A stretch of 64,000 nt of DNA from Linnemannia hyalina (Eukaryota > Mortierellomycota > Mortierellomycetes > Mortierellales > Mortierellaceae). Below the pieces are notes generated by a model that did not search any database, was not told the origin of the DNA, and saw nothing but the letters and a program-made list of their open reading frames with translations. The DNA is taken from contig JAHRHY010000005.1 of assembly GCA_019671135.1 (NCBI GenBank), positions 2,466,001-2,530,000 of the forward strand, in the 5' to 3' direction. Numbering within the stretch: position 1 is the first letter of the stretch; each line of letters starts with the position of its first letter. Below, piece after piece: positions 48,903-61,187 of the stretch. The position numbers and the translations under genes were made by a program.

Positions 48903-51461
48903 CTATTCCCTCGCTTCCTCCACATCCTTCAACACAGCATACTCCCTTTTATCGCCACCACGACCAAGCACAAAATACACCTTAACCTTCAAAACTTCCA
49001 CATCCATCCCAACTTTCAAGGCTCCCATATCCACCTTCCACCCCGCCTTCCGTAATAGCCCCAACTCTTTCCTTTCCTCCTGTGTCGGTTCTGGGATAGA
49101 CACTAATACCCTTGAGATACGCTCGGCTAGTGTCGTCAGGAGACAGGTGATTAGAGCGGGGAGGGTGAATCCGTTGCAGCCGGAGAGGGAGACCTCGCGG
49201 AGTTTTGGGAAGGAGTCGTACAGGAGTGTAGGAATTAAGGAGTCGGACAGGATCCAGGCGCCCCACATGGTGAGGATTTCGACAGAGTGGGCGATAATGA
49301 TCCTCGTTGGTTCCTGTGCTGGCGCAGTTGTTGGGTCCATGGGGTCAAGTTCGTCGAGGCCGGTCTCGTCGTTGGGTATGTAAAAGTCGGCGTGGGTGAG
49401 GGCTCGGACGTGGCTGTCTTCTTGTTCAGTCCCCATCTTGAGGGTCAACTCTTTCAGGGCTGGACACCCATGCAGCATCCGGAACTGGAACCGGAACGCA
49501 AACTCGCCCGTGAATTCCAACTTCTTCAACTGCCGGAACTTCCAGTCCCATGACCAAGCCGGGCGCTGTATCATCAACGGCAGCATCTCCCCTCCTTCTT
49601 GACCGTCTTTTGCTCCTGTGGCTAATCCATCTTCATCTTGATGACCTCCATAGGATCGATTCAACTCTTTAACGGGCGGGATGAAATGGGCGCTCCCCGC
49701 CACTCGACTATCAACACAGATCCGCAACACCTTCAACTCTGTCGCCCAAACAAGCGTCGCTGGATGAAACGTCAACGCCGGCCACCCTTCCAACTCCAAC
49801 TTCGTAACCTTCTCCAGCTGTGCCGGCAAAGCAGGTATAATATCCTGACACTGGTACATCCGCGTGTTATCGGACAAATAGACGGTGGTGAGATTCGGAC
49901 AATGAAAGAGGAGCATCTGGTCGATGAGGAGTCGATGACTGTGCGCTTCTATCTTGAGGTCCGTCAGAACCGGCATATCTACCCACCCACGACCGATCTC
50001 GATACTCCGAGGCAAATGCGAGCCTTGGGTTTCGATAGCGGTGTAAATGTAGAGAACCTTTAACGTGTCGGAAAAGGCGAACGCAATGTCATCAGCCTCA
50101 TCCGTCGATGTGTCATAGTTCAGGATATCCATTCGCTCTAACGGCACCAAACCACTAGCCTCTCTACCTCTCCCTCGTCCTTCTCCAAGCATATACTTCT
50201 CCTTCTCCTCCACAGCCCACCGAAAACTCCCTCTCCCATTGGACCCCAAAGTCATCCGCCTCAACATCCGACACCTCTGCAAGAACCTCGGGTACTCTTC
50301 CAACCCACGATCCTTCGAAATTCGTCCGCACGCCCCAGACCTGTCACTCACCTCCTTCACACGCCCCAAATCCGTGATCTCCGGATGCGCCAACAACCGC
50401 ATCAAATTCTCCCGGGACAGAAAAGTGGGTCGGTCCATCGGTGGTAGGAGTCGATAGATCTGCATCCAGAAATTGTGGTGCCAAGGCTGATCAAAGTACC
50501 GGGACCGGTGATGCTGAGTACAAATGTTGATGGTTTGGAGTTGTCCCTTGAAGATCCGTGTATGCTCTCTGACAAAATGGACCAACAACTGCATCGCTTC
50601 GTCCTTGTACAACCTGGTGGCTTCATCGTCGTTGATAGGGTCGATAGAAGACTTGTCGGGAGGGATCTCATCCAGGACAAACTTCAAGGTCTCCAGTCGT
50701 CCAAGCCGGCCCACAACTCCAGTCCAGCGATAGATATCGGAAAGAGGAAAACTTAGTCCCTCCAATTGATCCAGCACAGGCGTGGAAAGGGTCCACAGAG
50801 TGTCTCGATAAAGACCCACCTCCCAGAAGTACCAAGCCAGCTCCTTCCTCCTCCGGTCCAATCTCTCCTTGAGGTCGTTAGAGTCCATGCTGTTGTTGTC
50901 GTCGTCCAGTTCCATGCTGCTGCTGTTGGTGTCTGGGGTCATGCTGTTGTTGCCGACAGGACACTGACTCCAAAACTCGCCCCCCTCGATGTAGGCCACT
51001 TCATCCTCCGAGAGTTCATCTCGCTCCTGGAGAATGGAATTTGTAAACCTGCCCATAGGAAAGTCAAGGCACCGAAGATGGCCAAGGTAGTTGAGCGGTC
51101 TCACTTTCGGATAACTGCTCTTCGCGTCAGTGTCGGTGTCGGCGGCGGAGGGCGAGGACAAAGAAGAGTCGAGTTTGAATTCTCCAATCAAATCCTTCGA
51201 CACCTCCCCACCACAAAGGAGAACATTACCAAGCAAAGTCCTGACCAACTCTCGAAGGCCCCGCTCCTTGAAGTAAGTATAGACATGTTCACTTAGGAAG
51301 GGGCTGTGATAGATAAAAGGGAGCGTGACTTGGGCGATGTATCGGTTGACGCGGAGGAGGGCGTTCAGGGAGGTTAGGGTCTCGCGGCGGTGTCTGCTGG
51401 TGATGATTTCGAGGATTCGTTGGAGGCATTCAAGAGGTAGTTGTGAGAGAGAGTCGTTCAT
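48903..51461 (-). CDS. F-box/LRR-like protein (852 aa)
   Basis: Single exon. I chose the ATG at 51461-51459, which begins MNDSLSQLPLECLQRILEII directly at the F-box. The frame stays open another ~136 codons upstream, but that stretch is low-complexity (Phe/Pro/His/Asn-rich, HTHTNNNNNK) and looks like 5'UTR. Body landmarks: LDQLEGLSFPLSDIYRW, FVREHTRIFKGQLQTINIC, AFSDTLKVLYIYTAI, HCPNLTTVYLSD, LELEGWPALTFHPATLVW, FIPPVKELNRSYGG, WDWKFRQLKKLEFTGEFA and GCPALKELTLKM. It ends KREYAVLKDVEEARE. Acidic inserts near 95-165 (DDDNNSMDSND) and about 760 distinguish it. Probable SCF substrate receptor, substrate unknown. Confidence 0.8.
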   Translation of the reverse strand: MNDSLSQLPLECLQRILEIITSRHRRETLTSLNALLRVNRYIAQVTLPFIYHSPFLSEHVYTYFKERGLRELVRTLLGNVLLCGGEVSKDLIGEFKLDSSLSSPSAADTDTDAKSSYPKVRPLNYLGHLRCLDFPMGRFTNSILQERDELSEDEVAYIEGGEFWSQCPVGNNSMTPDTNSSSMELDDDNNSMDSNDLKERLDRRRKELAWYFWEVGLYRDTLWTLSTPVLDQLEGLSFPLSDIYRWTGVVGRLGRLETLKFVLDEIPPDKSSIDPINDDEATRLYKDEAMQLLVHFVREHTRIFKGQLQTINICTQHHRSRYFDQPWHHNFWMQIYRLLPPMDRPTFLSRENLMRLLAHPEITDLGRVKEVSDRSGACGRISKDRGLEEYPRFLQRCRMLRRMTLGSNGRGSFRWAVEEKEKYMLGEGRGRGREASGLVPLERMDILNYDTSTDEADDIAFAFSDTLKVLYIYTAIETQGSHLPRSIEIGRGWVDMPVLTDLKIEAHSHRLLIDQMLLFHCPNLTTVYLSDNTRMYQCQDIIPALPAQLEKVTKLELEGWPALTFHPATLVWATELKVLRICVDSRVAGSAHFIPPVKELNRSYGGHQDEDGLATGAKDGQEGGEMLPLMIQRPAWSWDWKFRQLKKLEFTGEFAFRFQFRMLHGCPALKELTLKMGTEQEDSHVRALTHADFYIPNDETGLDELDPMDPTTAPAQEPTRIIIAHSVEILTMWGAWILSDSLIPTLLYDSFPKLREVSLSGCNGFTLPALITCLLTTLAERISRVLVSIPEPTQEERKELGLLRKAGWKVDMGALKVGMDVEVLKVKVYFVLGRGGDKREYAVLKDVEEARE

Positions 51462-51951
51462 TTTGTTATTGTTGTTGTTTGTGTGTGTGTGTATGTGTGA
51501 AAAAAAGAGAAGGGTGTTATTTTTTGTGTATAGGAGAGTGGGAGGAAGAGTGGATGGTGGATGAAGAAAAGAAAAGAAAGAAAGGTGGTGGTGAGAAGAG
51601 GGGGGAAAAGGAAAACGAAGGAAACGAAGGAAGGGTACTGGGAGGATAACGGAAAGAAAAAAGGAAACTGCATTTTGAGTGCCCTTTAACCTTGCGCGCA
51701 CTACATGAGTCACACATATTAGTTTTCGGCGCAGCAGCAAAGACCCCTTGCCGTTACTCCAGCACGGAAAGTACTTCCCCATCATCGGTATCGGGGTTGG
51801 CGGCATCGGGATTGGTGGCGTCAGTTGCATCCTTGAACAATCGATAGACGAGATCCAGAACTTTGCCACTCCATCGCTTTAGAATTCCTCTCCAACAACT
51901 GCCGCCTCTGGTTCTCAACCCCTCATCCAACTGAGGAGGCACCTACCCCCT
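51462..51951. other. Spacer upstream of the 852-aa F-box gene
   Basis: Presumptive 5'UTR/promoter, with CT-rich stretches on the minus strand (51540-51670), then 280 bp with an open but unrecognised minus frame. No gene called. Confidence 0.4.
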
Positions 51952-52194
51952 ACACTTCCGGTTCGGTCTGTACATGTGCAGACGGATGTACGGGGAATGG
52001 TATATCAACGGACGAGTCGCGTGGGCGAGGTGTTTGGAAACGCAGACGAGAGGGAGGAGGGTTATGTTGTGGTAATGGCCTTAGCCGGGGAGGGAAATGG
52101 TGAGGAGTAAGAGGATCTGGTGCAGGATTTCTGGAGGCAACTTGGAGAGGTGGTCCTTGTTGGCAGTGGTGGTGTAGGGTGGAGTGGAATGCAT
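51952..52194 (-). pseudogene. F-box N-terminal relic
   Basis: From ATG 52194: KDHLSKLPPEILHQILLLLT, stop (TAA at about 52082), then in the same frame TLLPLVCVSKHLAHATRPLI, then the frame ends. This is the F-box motif alone with one in-frame stop; no LRR part follows. Confidence 0.6.
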
Positions 52195-52566
52195 TGTGGA
52201 TGGTAAGAGAGATGGGCGAGGGTTGTTTATGAGTGAGTGAATTGTTGTTGTTTTTTTCACTCGAGTGATGTAGATGTTTGGAAGGCAACGAATGTGTGAA
52301 TGGGAGGAAAGGTAGAGGAAAAGCAAAAAGTCAGGAACAAGAAAAAAAAAGGAAAGGGGCATCACCGCTGAGCGGCTGTATATTCTCAGTGAACGAATGC
52401 TCACCATGGGTTAAACGTCAATGTAAAGTTATCATTCAACGGAAAACACACAAAACGCATACATATTTTTCACATCCGATCGACTCACACAGGATCCCAC
52501 AGCCCACAAAGCACACAACAAAACACGGAAAAATAACGATACATTCAAAAGCAATGAGATAAATCC
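52195..52566. other. Spacer to the CLC gene
   Basis: No gene seen; 3' flank of the CLC gene. Confidence 0.4.
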
Positions 52567-53907
52567 TTAGAAACAACTACTACGGGCATCGCGCTTCTGC
52601 TTCTCATCGTTCTCCTTCAGGAACGACAACAGTCGCTTCTTGTGGATCATTCCATAGTGCTCTCCTGCCTTGACCACACACACATACTTGATCCCCAACT
52701 TGATGAACAACTCCATCACCAGATCCATCGACGAGAATAGACTGACTGACAAGGGCGCCTAATTATTACCATGATGCACATTGAAGAAAAGTCGTTTGTT
52801 AAAAAAGAAGACACTTATAGCATGCATGCAACGCCTAAGCAAGACGACAAGATATTAGTCACAGTGAACCAATTCTGTTACCTGGTCGGTAAAAGGCGTA
52901 AAGTCCATAGTACGCGAGGGATCGCGCAAGAGATCACTGGTTCCAGTACTGCTGTAACGACGAGGGTGCGGCCGCCGCGATCCATCAGGGTGCAACAGAT
53001 CCGCATCATCATCATCCGGGTGCATCTTGTTTCCATGGCTGCCCAGATACTGACTGTCCCGAATAGGTCGATCGTACCCTTGCATATCGTTGTCATAGTC
53101 CACTCCACTCCTGCCAGAAGAAGGAGGAGGCTGCACCCAATCCTGACTCGAATTTTCAGGCATCCTAATCGACTGCCGGTGAGCCACATACTCTGACGAA
53201 TACGACGCGTCCTGAGTAGGTGACGACACCTTCCCGACCTGTGCCTCGAGGCCGTTCAGCGACGTGATAATCTCAGTCGCCGGGACATTCGACGACGCAC
53301 GGTTCCTGAAAACACAGATACAATCCGGATGCTTCTGCTCCGCCAGATCCAGCGCATGACCCAACTCATTCGATGCAATGTACCCCACAAGAATCCCGCG
53401 GTCAACAATGGGAACCCCCCCATCCGAGTACCCCGAAGCTGCCAAGATCTCCACTTTCCGTCTCAATGAATCCACATCATTGATAGCATTGACATCAATC
53501 GTCTCCAGGTAACGATCCGCAATATCGGCCGCAGTTCCAAATGTGTTGTAATCCTTCTTGTTGTCGAGGTAAGGGTGCTCGTTGAGGTCGATCAGCTTGT
53601 TGAAGAACGCGTCTGGTGAAAAGGCATCGCCAACAAACTTGCCTATCATCACAGCCATCATGATCGGGAGGGAGTAGGTCATGGCGCCCGTGAGCTCAAA
53701 CATGATGACGACCAGTGACACGGTCATGCGTGTAACTCCCGAAAGACATGCCGCTGCTCCTATCATCGCGTAAAGACCTGGGATAATACAGTCCATGCTG
53801 TCGCCTTCGCACACCGCAAACACCTGGTGCTCCGGGTACTTGCTATCAAATGGAGGGATATGATCACTATTAATACCTCTTCCCTCGTCGTATAAATGAA
53901 ACTTGCG

Positions 53908-53938
<31 letters not shown>

Positions 53939-56900
53939 GGGGCTGATACTTACACAATGAGCCATTGGACACCGAGTCCAACCATGCGTCCAAAGACGGC
54001 ACCGGCAACCATGGTGGGGATGAAGATGCCTCCGGGGACCTTGACTCCAAAAGTAATAAAGTTCAGTACCACTTTCATCACAAAGACCTCTGCCAGTAAC
54101 AGGAAAATTGGGTAGATCTGATCGATGTTTGTTCTATATGAAAGGAAAATATTAAACGCGATTTTAGTACTGGTACTCCATGTTGTTAATCCACATTACG
54201 CCAATACTAGTGCTCCGTGTCGCTGATCCACATTGAGCCTGGGACAGATTGGGTTTTGTAGGGTCAAACTTACGCGCACATGCCGTTGAGGTTGTTTTCG
54301 GGGGTGCATTCACTGTAGAGGTTGGTGAGGAGCTGCAGCAGGTTGACTCTGGTCCAGGGGTTGAGCCACTGGATGGCACAAGTCAGGAGGGTCACAATAA
54401 GGACCTCCTGCACAGGGTGACGACCGATCCATGTCCTTGATCTGAATCGAGAGTAGTTCATGTGGAACTGCGAGAATACTGCTCCATAGACCCCCTATTT
54501 TCATTGCGGAGATGAATATTTAACATGGTAAGAATCGCATTTCAGTCGCAATTAGCCGCATACCAAATAAAGATGCGGAGCCGAAAGTTAAGATCATTTA
54601 CCCCAAAGACACTGATGAAGAAGAAGGGGACTGATTCGAACAGATGCCAGTCGCGGTCATATGTGACCTGGAACAGCACAGTCTTGCCGACACGGTACGG
54701 GTTGATCATCTATGCACACATGGTAGAAGGACATGTTGTCAGTCTTAATTGTTGTAGCCATGAAAGCGAATTCTCAATAGCAACTTACATGAAGAATATA
54801 TACCTTCAGGACGACGGCAGAGACCAAGGCACAGAAATAGGTCCGCCACATCGTTTTGCTTGGGAAGTAGTACGACACCTCCTCCAATGAAAATAAGACT
54901 CCACCAATAGGAGCGCCGAATGCGACTGCCACTCCTGACGCCGCCGCGGCCGAAAGGATCTCCCTGCGCTTTCCTAGAGGTATTATAGAATAATAAGAAT
55001 GAATTAATAACCATTGCCATACACTAGGCTCCAAAACAAGAATGTTGCAGTGACTTACCGTCGTTCCTGTTGTACTTGTCAAAGATACGGCAGACAATAT
55101 TGGCAACACAGCACGCGATGTGGACCAGTGGTCCTTGTTTTCCCATGTTCAATCCAGATGCCACCATCAGAGGCTGAGGTAGAAAAATAAAGTGAAATGT
55201 TAGTGCTGTGAACATTGAGTCCTCAGGTTTCACAACCAAGAGCAGGAACTTTCACCAAGAACGAAGAGACGTACGAGTCCGATAAGCTTGATCATGAGGG
55301 TCCTGAATCCCAAGAATCCCCGGATAACGAAACCACCAAGGATAGTCTTGACCTCAGGGATACCAGATCCAGCTCCGAAGTAGGCAATCTTTTTGGGTTG
55401 AGAAGAGTTGAGGACGGTCTCCATCGATGTCCTTGAAGCTGATCTAGGGATTCCGCCACCGGTGCCGTTGGGTTCGTTCCTGCGCTTGGTCGATCCATGT
55501 GATTTCTGTTGAGACACTGTTCCGTCCGATGTCACCATCACTACACAGATCCCTGCAAACAGCACCTATTATTGTTCCGATGGACCAGTAATATGATTTA
55601 GTTTGAGAGGGAGAATATACGATGCAACGAATCACCCTGACTTGAGCCGCAGTAAGCAATGGCAAAATAACTTACACCGAAGCAGCAGTAAACGATCCAG
55701 TCAAAGGTATCACGGCTAAGTCCCAAAATAACCTTGTCGGACGAGAGTGCTTGTGACCATGAGACCCACTCTGGACATGAACCAGCTACATAAGGCGGAG
55801 GAGCGGGAGCGGAATGTTTTGAGTAGACGTTAACAACTGAGGATGGTGATTCTCTGAGTCAATCTGCCAATCAGGAACAAAGAAGAGGATAGATGGATGA
55901 CTTACCATCAGTGCCAGCAGTACCCCAGCAGCAAAAGTACTGGCTCCACCAAAAGTTGGTTGTGCAGTATCCCATGCGTAGATCTCCGAGCCACCAACTT
56001 GAGACATCGATGAACGCGGCGAGACAGGCCGTGATGACACCTTGAGGAGACCATAGGAAAGAATAAAGCACAAGTAATACAGGTTGAGATCGGACGGAGA
56101 AGGGATGAAGGATAGATGGCAGAATGTACGAATGGACAGATGGGAAATCGTTGAACCGGGGTTAGAAAATCAGTCAACCATCAGCATTAAGGTTACAAGA
56201 ACGATCAGTCCGTCCTGAAAATAAATCTGACCAGATGGCGTGCGCAACACACCACACACGACCAGCCAAAGGGAATAGGATGAAATGGGAGGGAAAGGAT
56301 AGGAGAGGGGGAAGATTGATTGCTGACTTAACATCTATGAATGTACTTACCGGTCAAGAGGACAAGGACCCAGCCTTTCAAACTATCTGCTCGGTTCTTC
56401 AGCATGCCTCGGATACCTCCAATCGATCTCAGGTGACGCAGGCGCACGCGCTCCTTGACAAAATCATGGATCCAATCTGGTTCAGACACAGATGTACAAA
56501 CAAAACAATTGGTGAGCCGCAATGCACTGACCAGGTATTTCAAACATGAACAAAATAAAGTATCCGTGACAAATAAAAAACGTTTGCGATGGGAGATCAA
56601 CAAGAGCACGAACAAGATGCAAGATGAAGACGTGATTTCTTTCGAACGTACCAATGGTGGTGTAGTTGTGGTACCAGATGCGGATACCATTGTTCTCCTT
56701 GACCAATGCCTCCTTGGCATCATCATAAAGGCCACTTCGACGAGTCAGCAGCTTTTCCTTGACGAGATTGATGTTAGCTATACTAGATCGACGCAAGTTT
56801 TGCAGAGCCCTGTTGCCGCCATTGCTCCTGCCTCGGCCAGATGATGGATAGTTGCGAAAGATGACCCTGCCTCTGTTTCCACGACGAGACTCCATATTGG

Positions 56901-58175
56901 GCGAAAGTGATCTAGCCCTACGGATCGTTGAAATGGAGAAAAAGGAAAACAGATCGGAAACAAGAGGAGTGAGATGGGAGATGGAAGGTCATGTTACGCA
57001 ACAACGGTCGAATCGTTGTCGTGTGTTTCGTGCGCGCACGGATGGACGCCCCATGCATATGCATGGTGGTTGCTGTTGTTTATCTGTTGTGGTCGTCTGA
57101 CATAAATAAAACAAGCTGGTTTGCACGGCATCTTGATGGTATGACAAAGAGCAGGGAGTAGTGGAAGATGGCATCATCTGGAATTAAAATGGCGGGTTCA
57201 AATAGTCAAAAGGCGATCTGTATACCTGGATGGTCTCCGCAAGGAGTCCGTTTCGCTGGTGTTGTCCAGACCATCGCCATCGCCATCGCCATCTTGCTGG
57301 TCGGCATCGACGGCTGGGCCGTTGTAACGAGGAGTTCTCTTTCTGGACCCTTCATTCGTCCAGCGTTCTTGTTGTTCATGTCCATTGCCATTGCCATTGC
57401 CCTGAGGATTTCTTGATCGGCTACCGCTATTGTTGCCGAGCAAGGAGGATGTTTCGTTGAGGAGGTGATGGTCATAGTCTGACGGGTGTGCTGCCGTTAT
57501 TGTCGGAGTCGGTTCCTGCGAGGACAACTTTTTTGTTTTAGGAGGAGAAGAAGAGGAAGGCGCGCGAGGGGGTTTTGAGGAGAGGGGAGCACCCAGTTTG
57601 TAGGCGGGTCTGGAGGGATCGGGCACCTTGACCTGGCTCTTGTTTAGAGGGGGTAGCCTAAGAGTCGGTGTCTGGCCGTTGTTGCTGCTGTCGTCGTTGT
57701 CGTTAGAGTTGCTAGTACCAAGGATTCCTTGACTGTTGTTACTGGATGGGCGATGTTTCAATAAACCTTGTCGCTCGTCGTTGTCCACCTGATCGTCGTC
57801 TTCTGCATTATCATCGTTGTCAGAGGTGAAGGCTGACCCAGAGAAACTAGGTTGGTTGGCACGTCTGGCGCGTGCTTGCTCCTGCTTGTTTCTGCCTGTG
57901 ACCGCATCGACAGCATCCAAGAATCGGTTAGAAGGGGACGTAGTGGAGGAAGGAGTGGTTTTTGTCTGACCACCAGCGGACGAGGTAGTAGAAAGGGGCC
58001 TGTTGTTGTTTGAGGAGACGTCGCTGACAAAGTCGTGATAGTCGGGGGCGAGTTGGGCAGAAAGTGACTGGCGCGGCTGGTTAGGGGGCGACATGGCGGG
58101 GTCAGGAGGTGCTGTTACTGATGGAAAAGGGATGTCGTTGAGGTTTGTTTTTGAGGGTGAAGGGTCGTTGCTCAT
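52567..58175 (-). CDS. CLC-family chloride channel/transporter with two CBS domains
   Basis: Thirteen exons: 58175-57226, 56917-56652, 56476-56351, 56040-55906, 55785-55676, 55565-55275, 55173-55059, 54973-54804, 54709-54602, 54494-54274, 54133-53954, 53842-52882, 52758-52567. All phases agree, giving 1274 aa. A disordered Asn/Ser/Asp-rich N-terminus (1-315) precedes the CLC core: [15 protein letters not shown] (Ser596, central anion site), [33 protein letters not shown] (Glu696, internal proton glutamate), [13 protein letters not shown] and [20 protein letters not shown]. Two CBS halves follow (about 930-1025 and 1195-1265), separated by ~130 disordered residues. It resembles ClC-3/4/5 and yeast Gef1, endomembrane Cl-/H+ exchangers. 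Residue 639 is Gln (codon CAA) where these have the gating Glu of GKEGP, which predicts altered gating or lost proton coupling. Confidence 0.88.
53910..53936 (+). repeat. Poly-A tract in CLC intron 11
   Basis: About 27 A residues (poly-T in the direction of transcription), just after the start of the intron that ends at 53843. Confidence 0.9.
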
Positions 58176-59849
58176 TGTGAATGGGAGGGAGTTCACACTC
58201 CTGCTGTTAAAGAAGGAGGGGGTGATGGGTTAGTTGTTGGCGATGTTGTTGTTGGTGTTGTTTTAATGAAGGACAATGCAATGTCAGGACAGGAAGGGAG
58301 GGTGAGGGAGAGAGAATGTTGTCTTGGTGAGGGAAGGCAGGGGATGGAGGAGGCGCGTGAATGCTAATAAGGGACGGAGAGGAGGAAGAAAGGAGGAGGG
58401 AGAGAGTGTAAAGAAGAAAAAGAAGAGGAAGAGGGTGTAGAAGAAGAGGAGGAACAAGAACAATAGATAAGCTAGAAAAGCAAGAAGAGAAGAGAAGAGA
58501 AGGCTGCATGGTGACCCAATAAGATTAGGATGAGAGCCAGGTACAAAAATCAAGCATGAATGTGAGTGATCTAGCGTGTGCAAGAAGGTCCCATCCATTG
58601 CATCCATCGGCCTCTATGAGAAAGAGAAAGTAAAGGGCTGGCTGGCTGACAGACATGCATAGAAAGGAGAAAAGGAGAACAGCTGGTGTTGTCCATTGGA
58701 AGACATGAACACAAACAAACCCCTTTTTTGCGAACATGACCACTCGCTTCCTTTTCTTTTTTTCACTCACGCTTACACATACACACACATCCATGCCAGT
58801 TCTCTTCACCCTTCTTGCACAATACGACACCCGAGGAGAGAGAGGAGCAGACATCAAAAGTTACATGACTCAAACAAGGGTCAAGGGGTATGAACATTGT
58901 GATGATGAAAGTGTATTCTCCCTCACCTCCACTTTGCTCCCATTGCTGTCCCAAGTACGCTTTGACAACTGTACCGAGGGAAACAAAAACGAAAAACGTG
59001 CTCGTTTGTTCTGCCTATCTGATCCGCACAATATTCCTTGTCCTTCCAGGTGGTTGTTTACTTTGCACCCACCCTTATCTCACGCCCTCCACCTTCGTCC
59101 TTCCTTCCTTCCCTTCCTTCCTCTCCACAAATCTCTCTCACACTCCCTTCAACAGCACACATGCATACTCATTTCTTTGTACTTATGCAGCACACACACA
59201 GCTAACATAAGAAACAGAAAACCTTGTTTTTTTCCTTACCCTGTATGTCGTTGTTCCCTCCTTTCTCTATTTTTCTTGGTCAGCTTCTCATACCCTCTGC
59301 ACAGGAATACAAAGAACAAAAGATGTCCACGCCTGTTCTTTGTCTTCTTTGGGCGAAATATTTAATCCCCGATCCATCTAATTGGCCCTTGGTCAAGTCG
59401 TTCTTAGCACGACGGCAAGCAACGGAAGGCGCGAAGGAAGAACACGAAGACGGATAGCGAATGGGTTAGCCATAGCCAGCACTCCATTGTCATCATGACG
59501 ATCAATCCTTTCTACAGATTTGTATCTGCCAATTCTTTGTTTTTTTATTGTTGTTGTTGTTGTTGACTATGTACATGTTATTGCTAAAAGGGGAAAAAGA
59601 AAGAAAAAGAGGCAACGAACGAAAGAAACAGGCACTAGCAATGAAAAAGGGAAAAAGAGAGAGATTTTGGACGATCCAAACCTCGCATCCACGTGGAGTG
59701 AGAGGAAAGTCATCCTTTGTACAACCTTCAAAAAGACAAAGAGGGTTTTTTTTGTTGTTTGTGGTTCAATGCGATCGAGTCATCCAGTAGTCCAGTATCA
59801 AATCCACGCAAGAGAACCGGCGAAAGTAAACGACAGAAAACGAATCAGT
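58176..59849. other. CLC upstream region and intergenic space
   Basis: 58210-58510 is GA-rich (CT-rich toward CLC, likely 5'UTR/promoter). The rest holds short overlapping frames without family resemblance. No gene called. Confidence 0.5.
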
Positions 59850-60814
59850 TTAGGCGGTGCCCCACCAGTGCATGATGCAGGAGAGGAGGATAGTGCTAGA
59901 GAAGGTGCTCAACAACTTGAACTTTTGCAAATCGCAAGAGCGCTTCTCCCACATCGCCTCGGAAATGATTGTGGGGACCTGAACACCAAAGTACAGGAAG
60001 GCTCCCAGCTGGGCAGCCTGTGACATTGTACGCGCCTGCGTCAAGTTCAACAGCAATCCTGTCACCCAGGCCTATTCGCCATAATATGTACGGAGTGGGT
60101 AAGAAAGAATTAGTGAGTAATAGTTGCGTAAGAAACAAGAAAAGTAAGCTAGCATGGTTACCAAGGGAAGTGAAGAGAGACACGACACCATTACATGTTG
60201 CATAATGTGGATCTTGAGTGAAAAAATACTGGGCTGTTTCAAGATGCATTAACCAAATGTCTGTGTGCATTGGGTTTTTTTTATCCGCAAAAGATCGTCT
60301 CGTCATGCTGGCAGCTGCATTGCATTAAAAATAAAGTGACAAACTTACCCTTCCCAAGCCCAGGGCAAACTCCTTGGCCATCAAGACGGGCATGTTGTCC
60401 TTGCCGTTCTTGTCCATCCAGCTATCACCACCCTTGTCCTATTTATTCGTTCACATCAGTAGGATATGATCGTCATTATGACCTCATTAGTACTAAGCGA
60501 ATGAGTGGGTCAAATACAAAAGTGTTATGCTCAGATGAATACCTTGTTCATGGCATCGAGCCAGACTTGGCCAAACATGGGGCCGTAGACAAAAGCACCA
60601 GACAGCTGGTTGTAGAGTGCGCCAATGACTATTATCCAGTTGTAGAAGTAGAAGAGAGTGAGTGTAAGTACTCTTTGTGTTACATTTTCCCTTCGGTGTT
60701 GCAAACAGGAAGTCATCCAGTTTGTAAGTAGTTTGTTGCTGTTATTGTAGCTGTTATAACAAGGTGAGAGAACGTACGGACTGATCCTCCGGCAACGTAT
60801 GGGATGTGAAGCAT
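59850..60814 (-). CDS. Small DUF1761-like membrane protein
   Basis: Exons 60814-60778, 60628-60543, 60438-60349 and 60071-59850 give 144 aa. It starts MLHIPYVAGGSVLIGALYNQ, with GAFVYGPMFGQVWLDAMNK, MAKEFALGLGRAWVTGLLL, QAAQLGAFLYFGVQVPTI and ILLSCIMHWWGTA: four hydrophobic helices. The N-terminal helix running into GPMFGxxW recalls DUF1761 membrane proteins, whose function is not established. The first intron begins after only 12 codons. It is transcribed divergently from RFC2 with 373 bp between start codons. Confidence 0.65.
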
Positions 60815-61187
60815 CTTGTTGTTGGTTATTGTTGGTATGAGGTGAGTGAGTGGAGAAAAGTGTGTCGTTGAAGAAAAGAAGGAGGTATTTTGGTAAAGAG
60901 AGATGTGGGAAAGTAAAGAAAGAAAAACGGAGCACGGATCTCCTCTCACACAGGTTGAGACATTTTTCATTTGCAGGAAATAATGACATTGGATCTGCGC
61001 TTGGAAATAAAGCTACTGTCTCTTAGCCTTTTTTCACCTTCAAACAAAAACACACAAACGCGAACAAATAGACGCTTACCCTTACTTGCCAACCGCCCAA
61101 CTTGACACCACCAGGACAGCACACCTCCATTCACCCAGGGAAAACAACCATCTCACATCAATAAATAACAAGGAACATTTCGACCCA
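60815..61187. promoter_or_regulatory. Bidirectional promoter region, DUF1761-like / RFC2
   Basis: 373 bp between divergent start codons, with an AG/AAGA-rich left half. A shared promoter is inferred from arrangement; no specific factor site recognised. Confidence 0.4.

Noticed and set aside
51462..51869. 136-codon upstream extension of the 852-aa F-box gene
   Set aside because: Composition is low-complexity (Phe/Pro/His/Asn) and the other family members begin M-D-x-LSxLP exactly at the F-box, so this is probably 5'UTR.
58736..59365. 209-codon plus-strand open frame upstream of the CLC gene
   Set aside because: Ser/Leu/Phe/His-rich low-complexity reading of pyrimidine-rich DNA, with no recognisable domain or splice structure.
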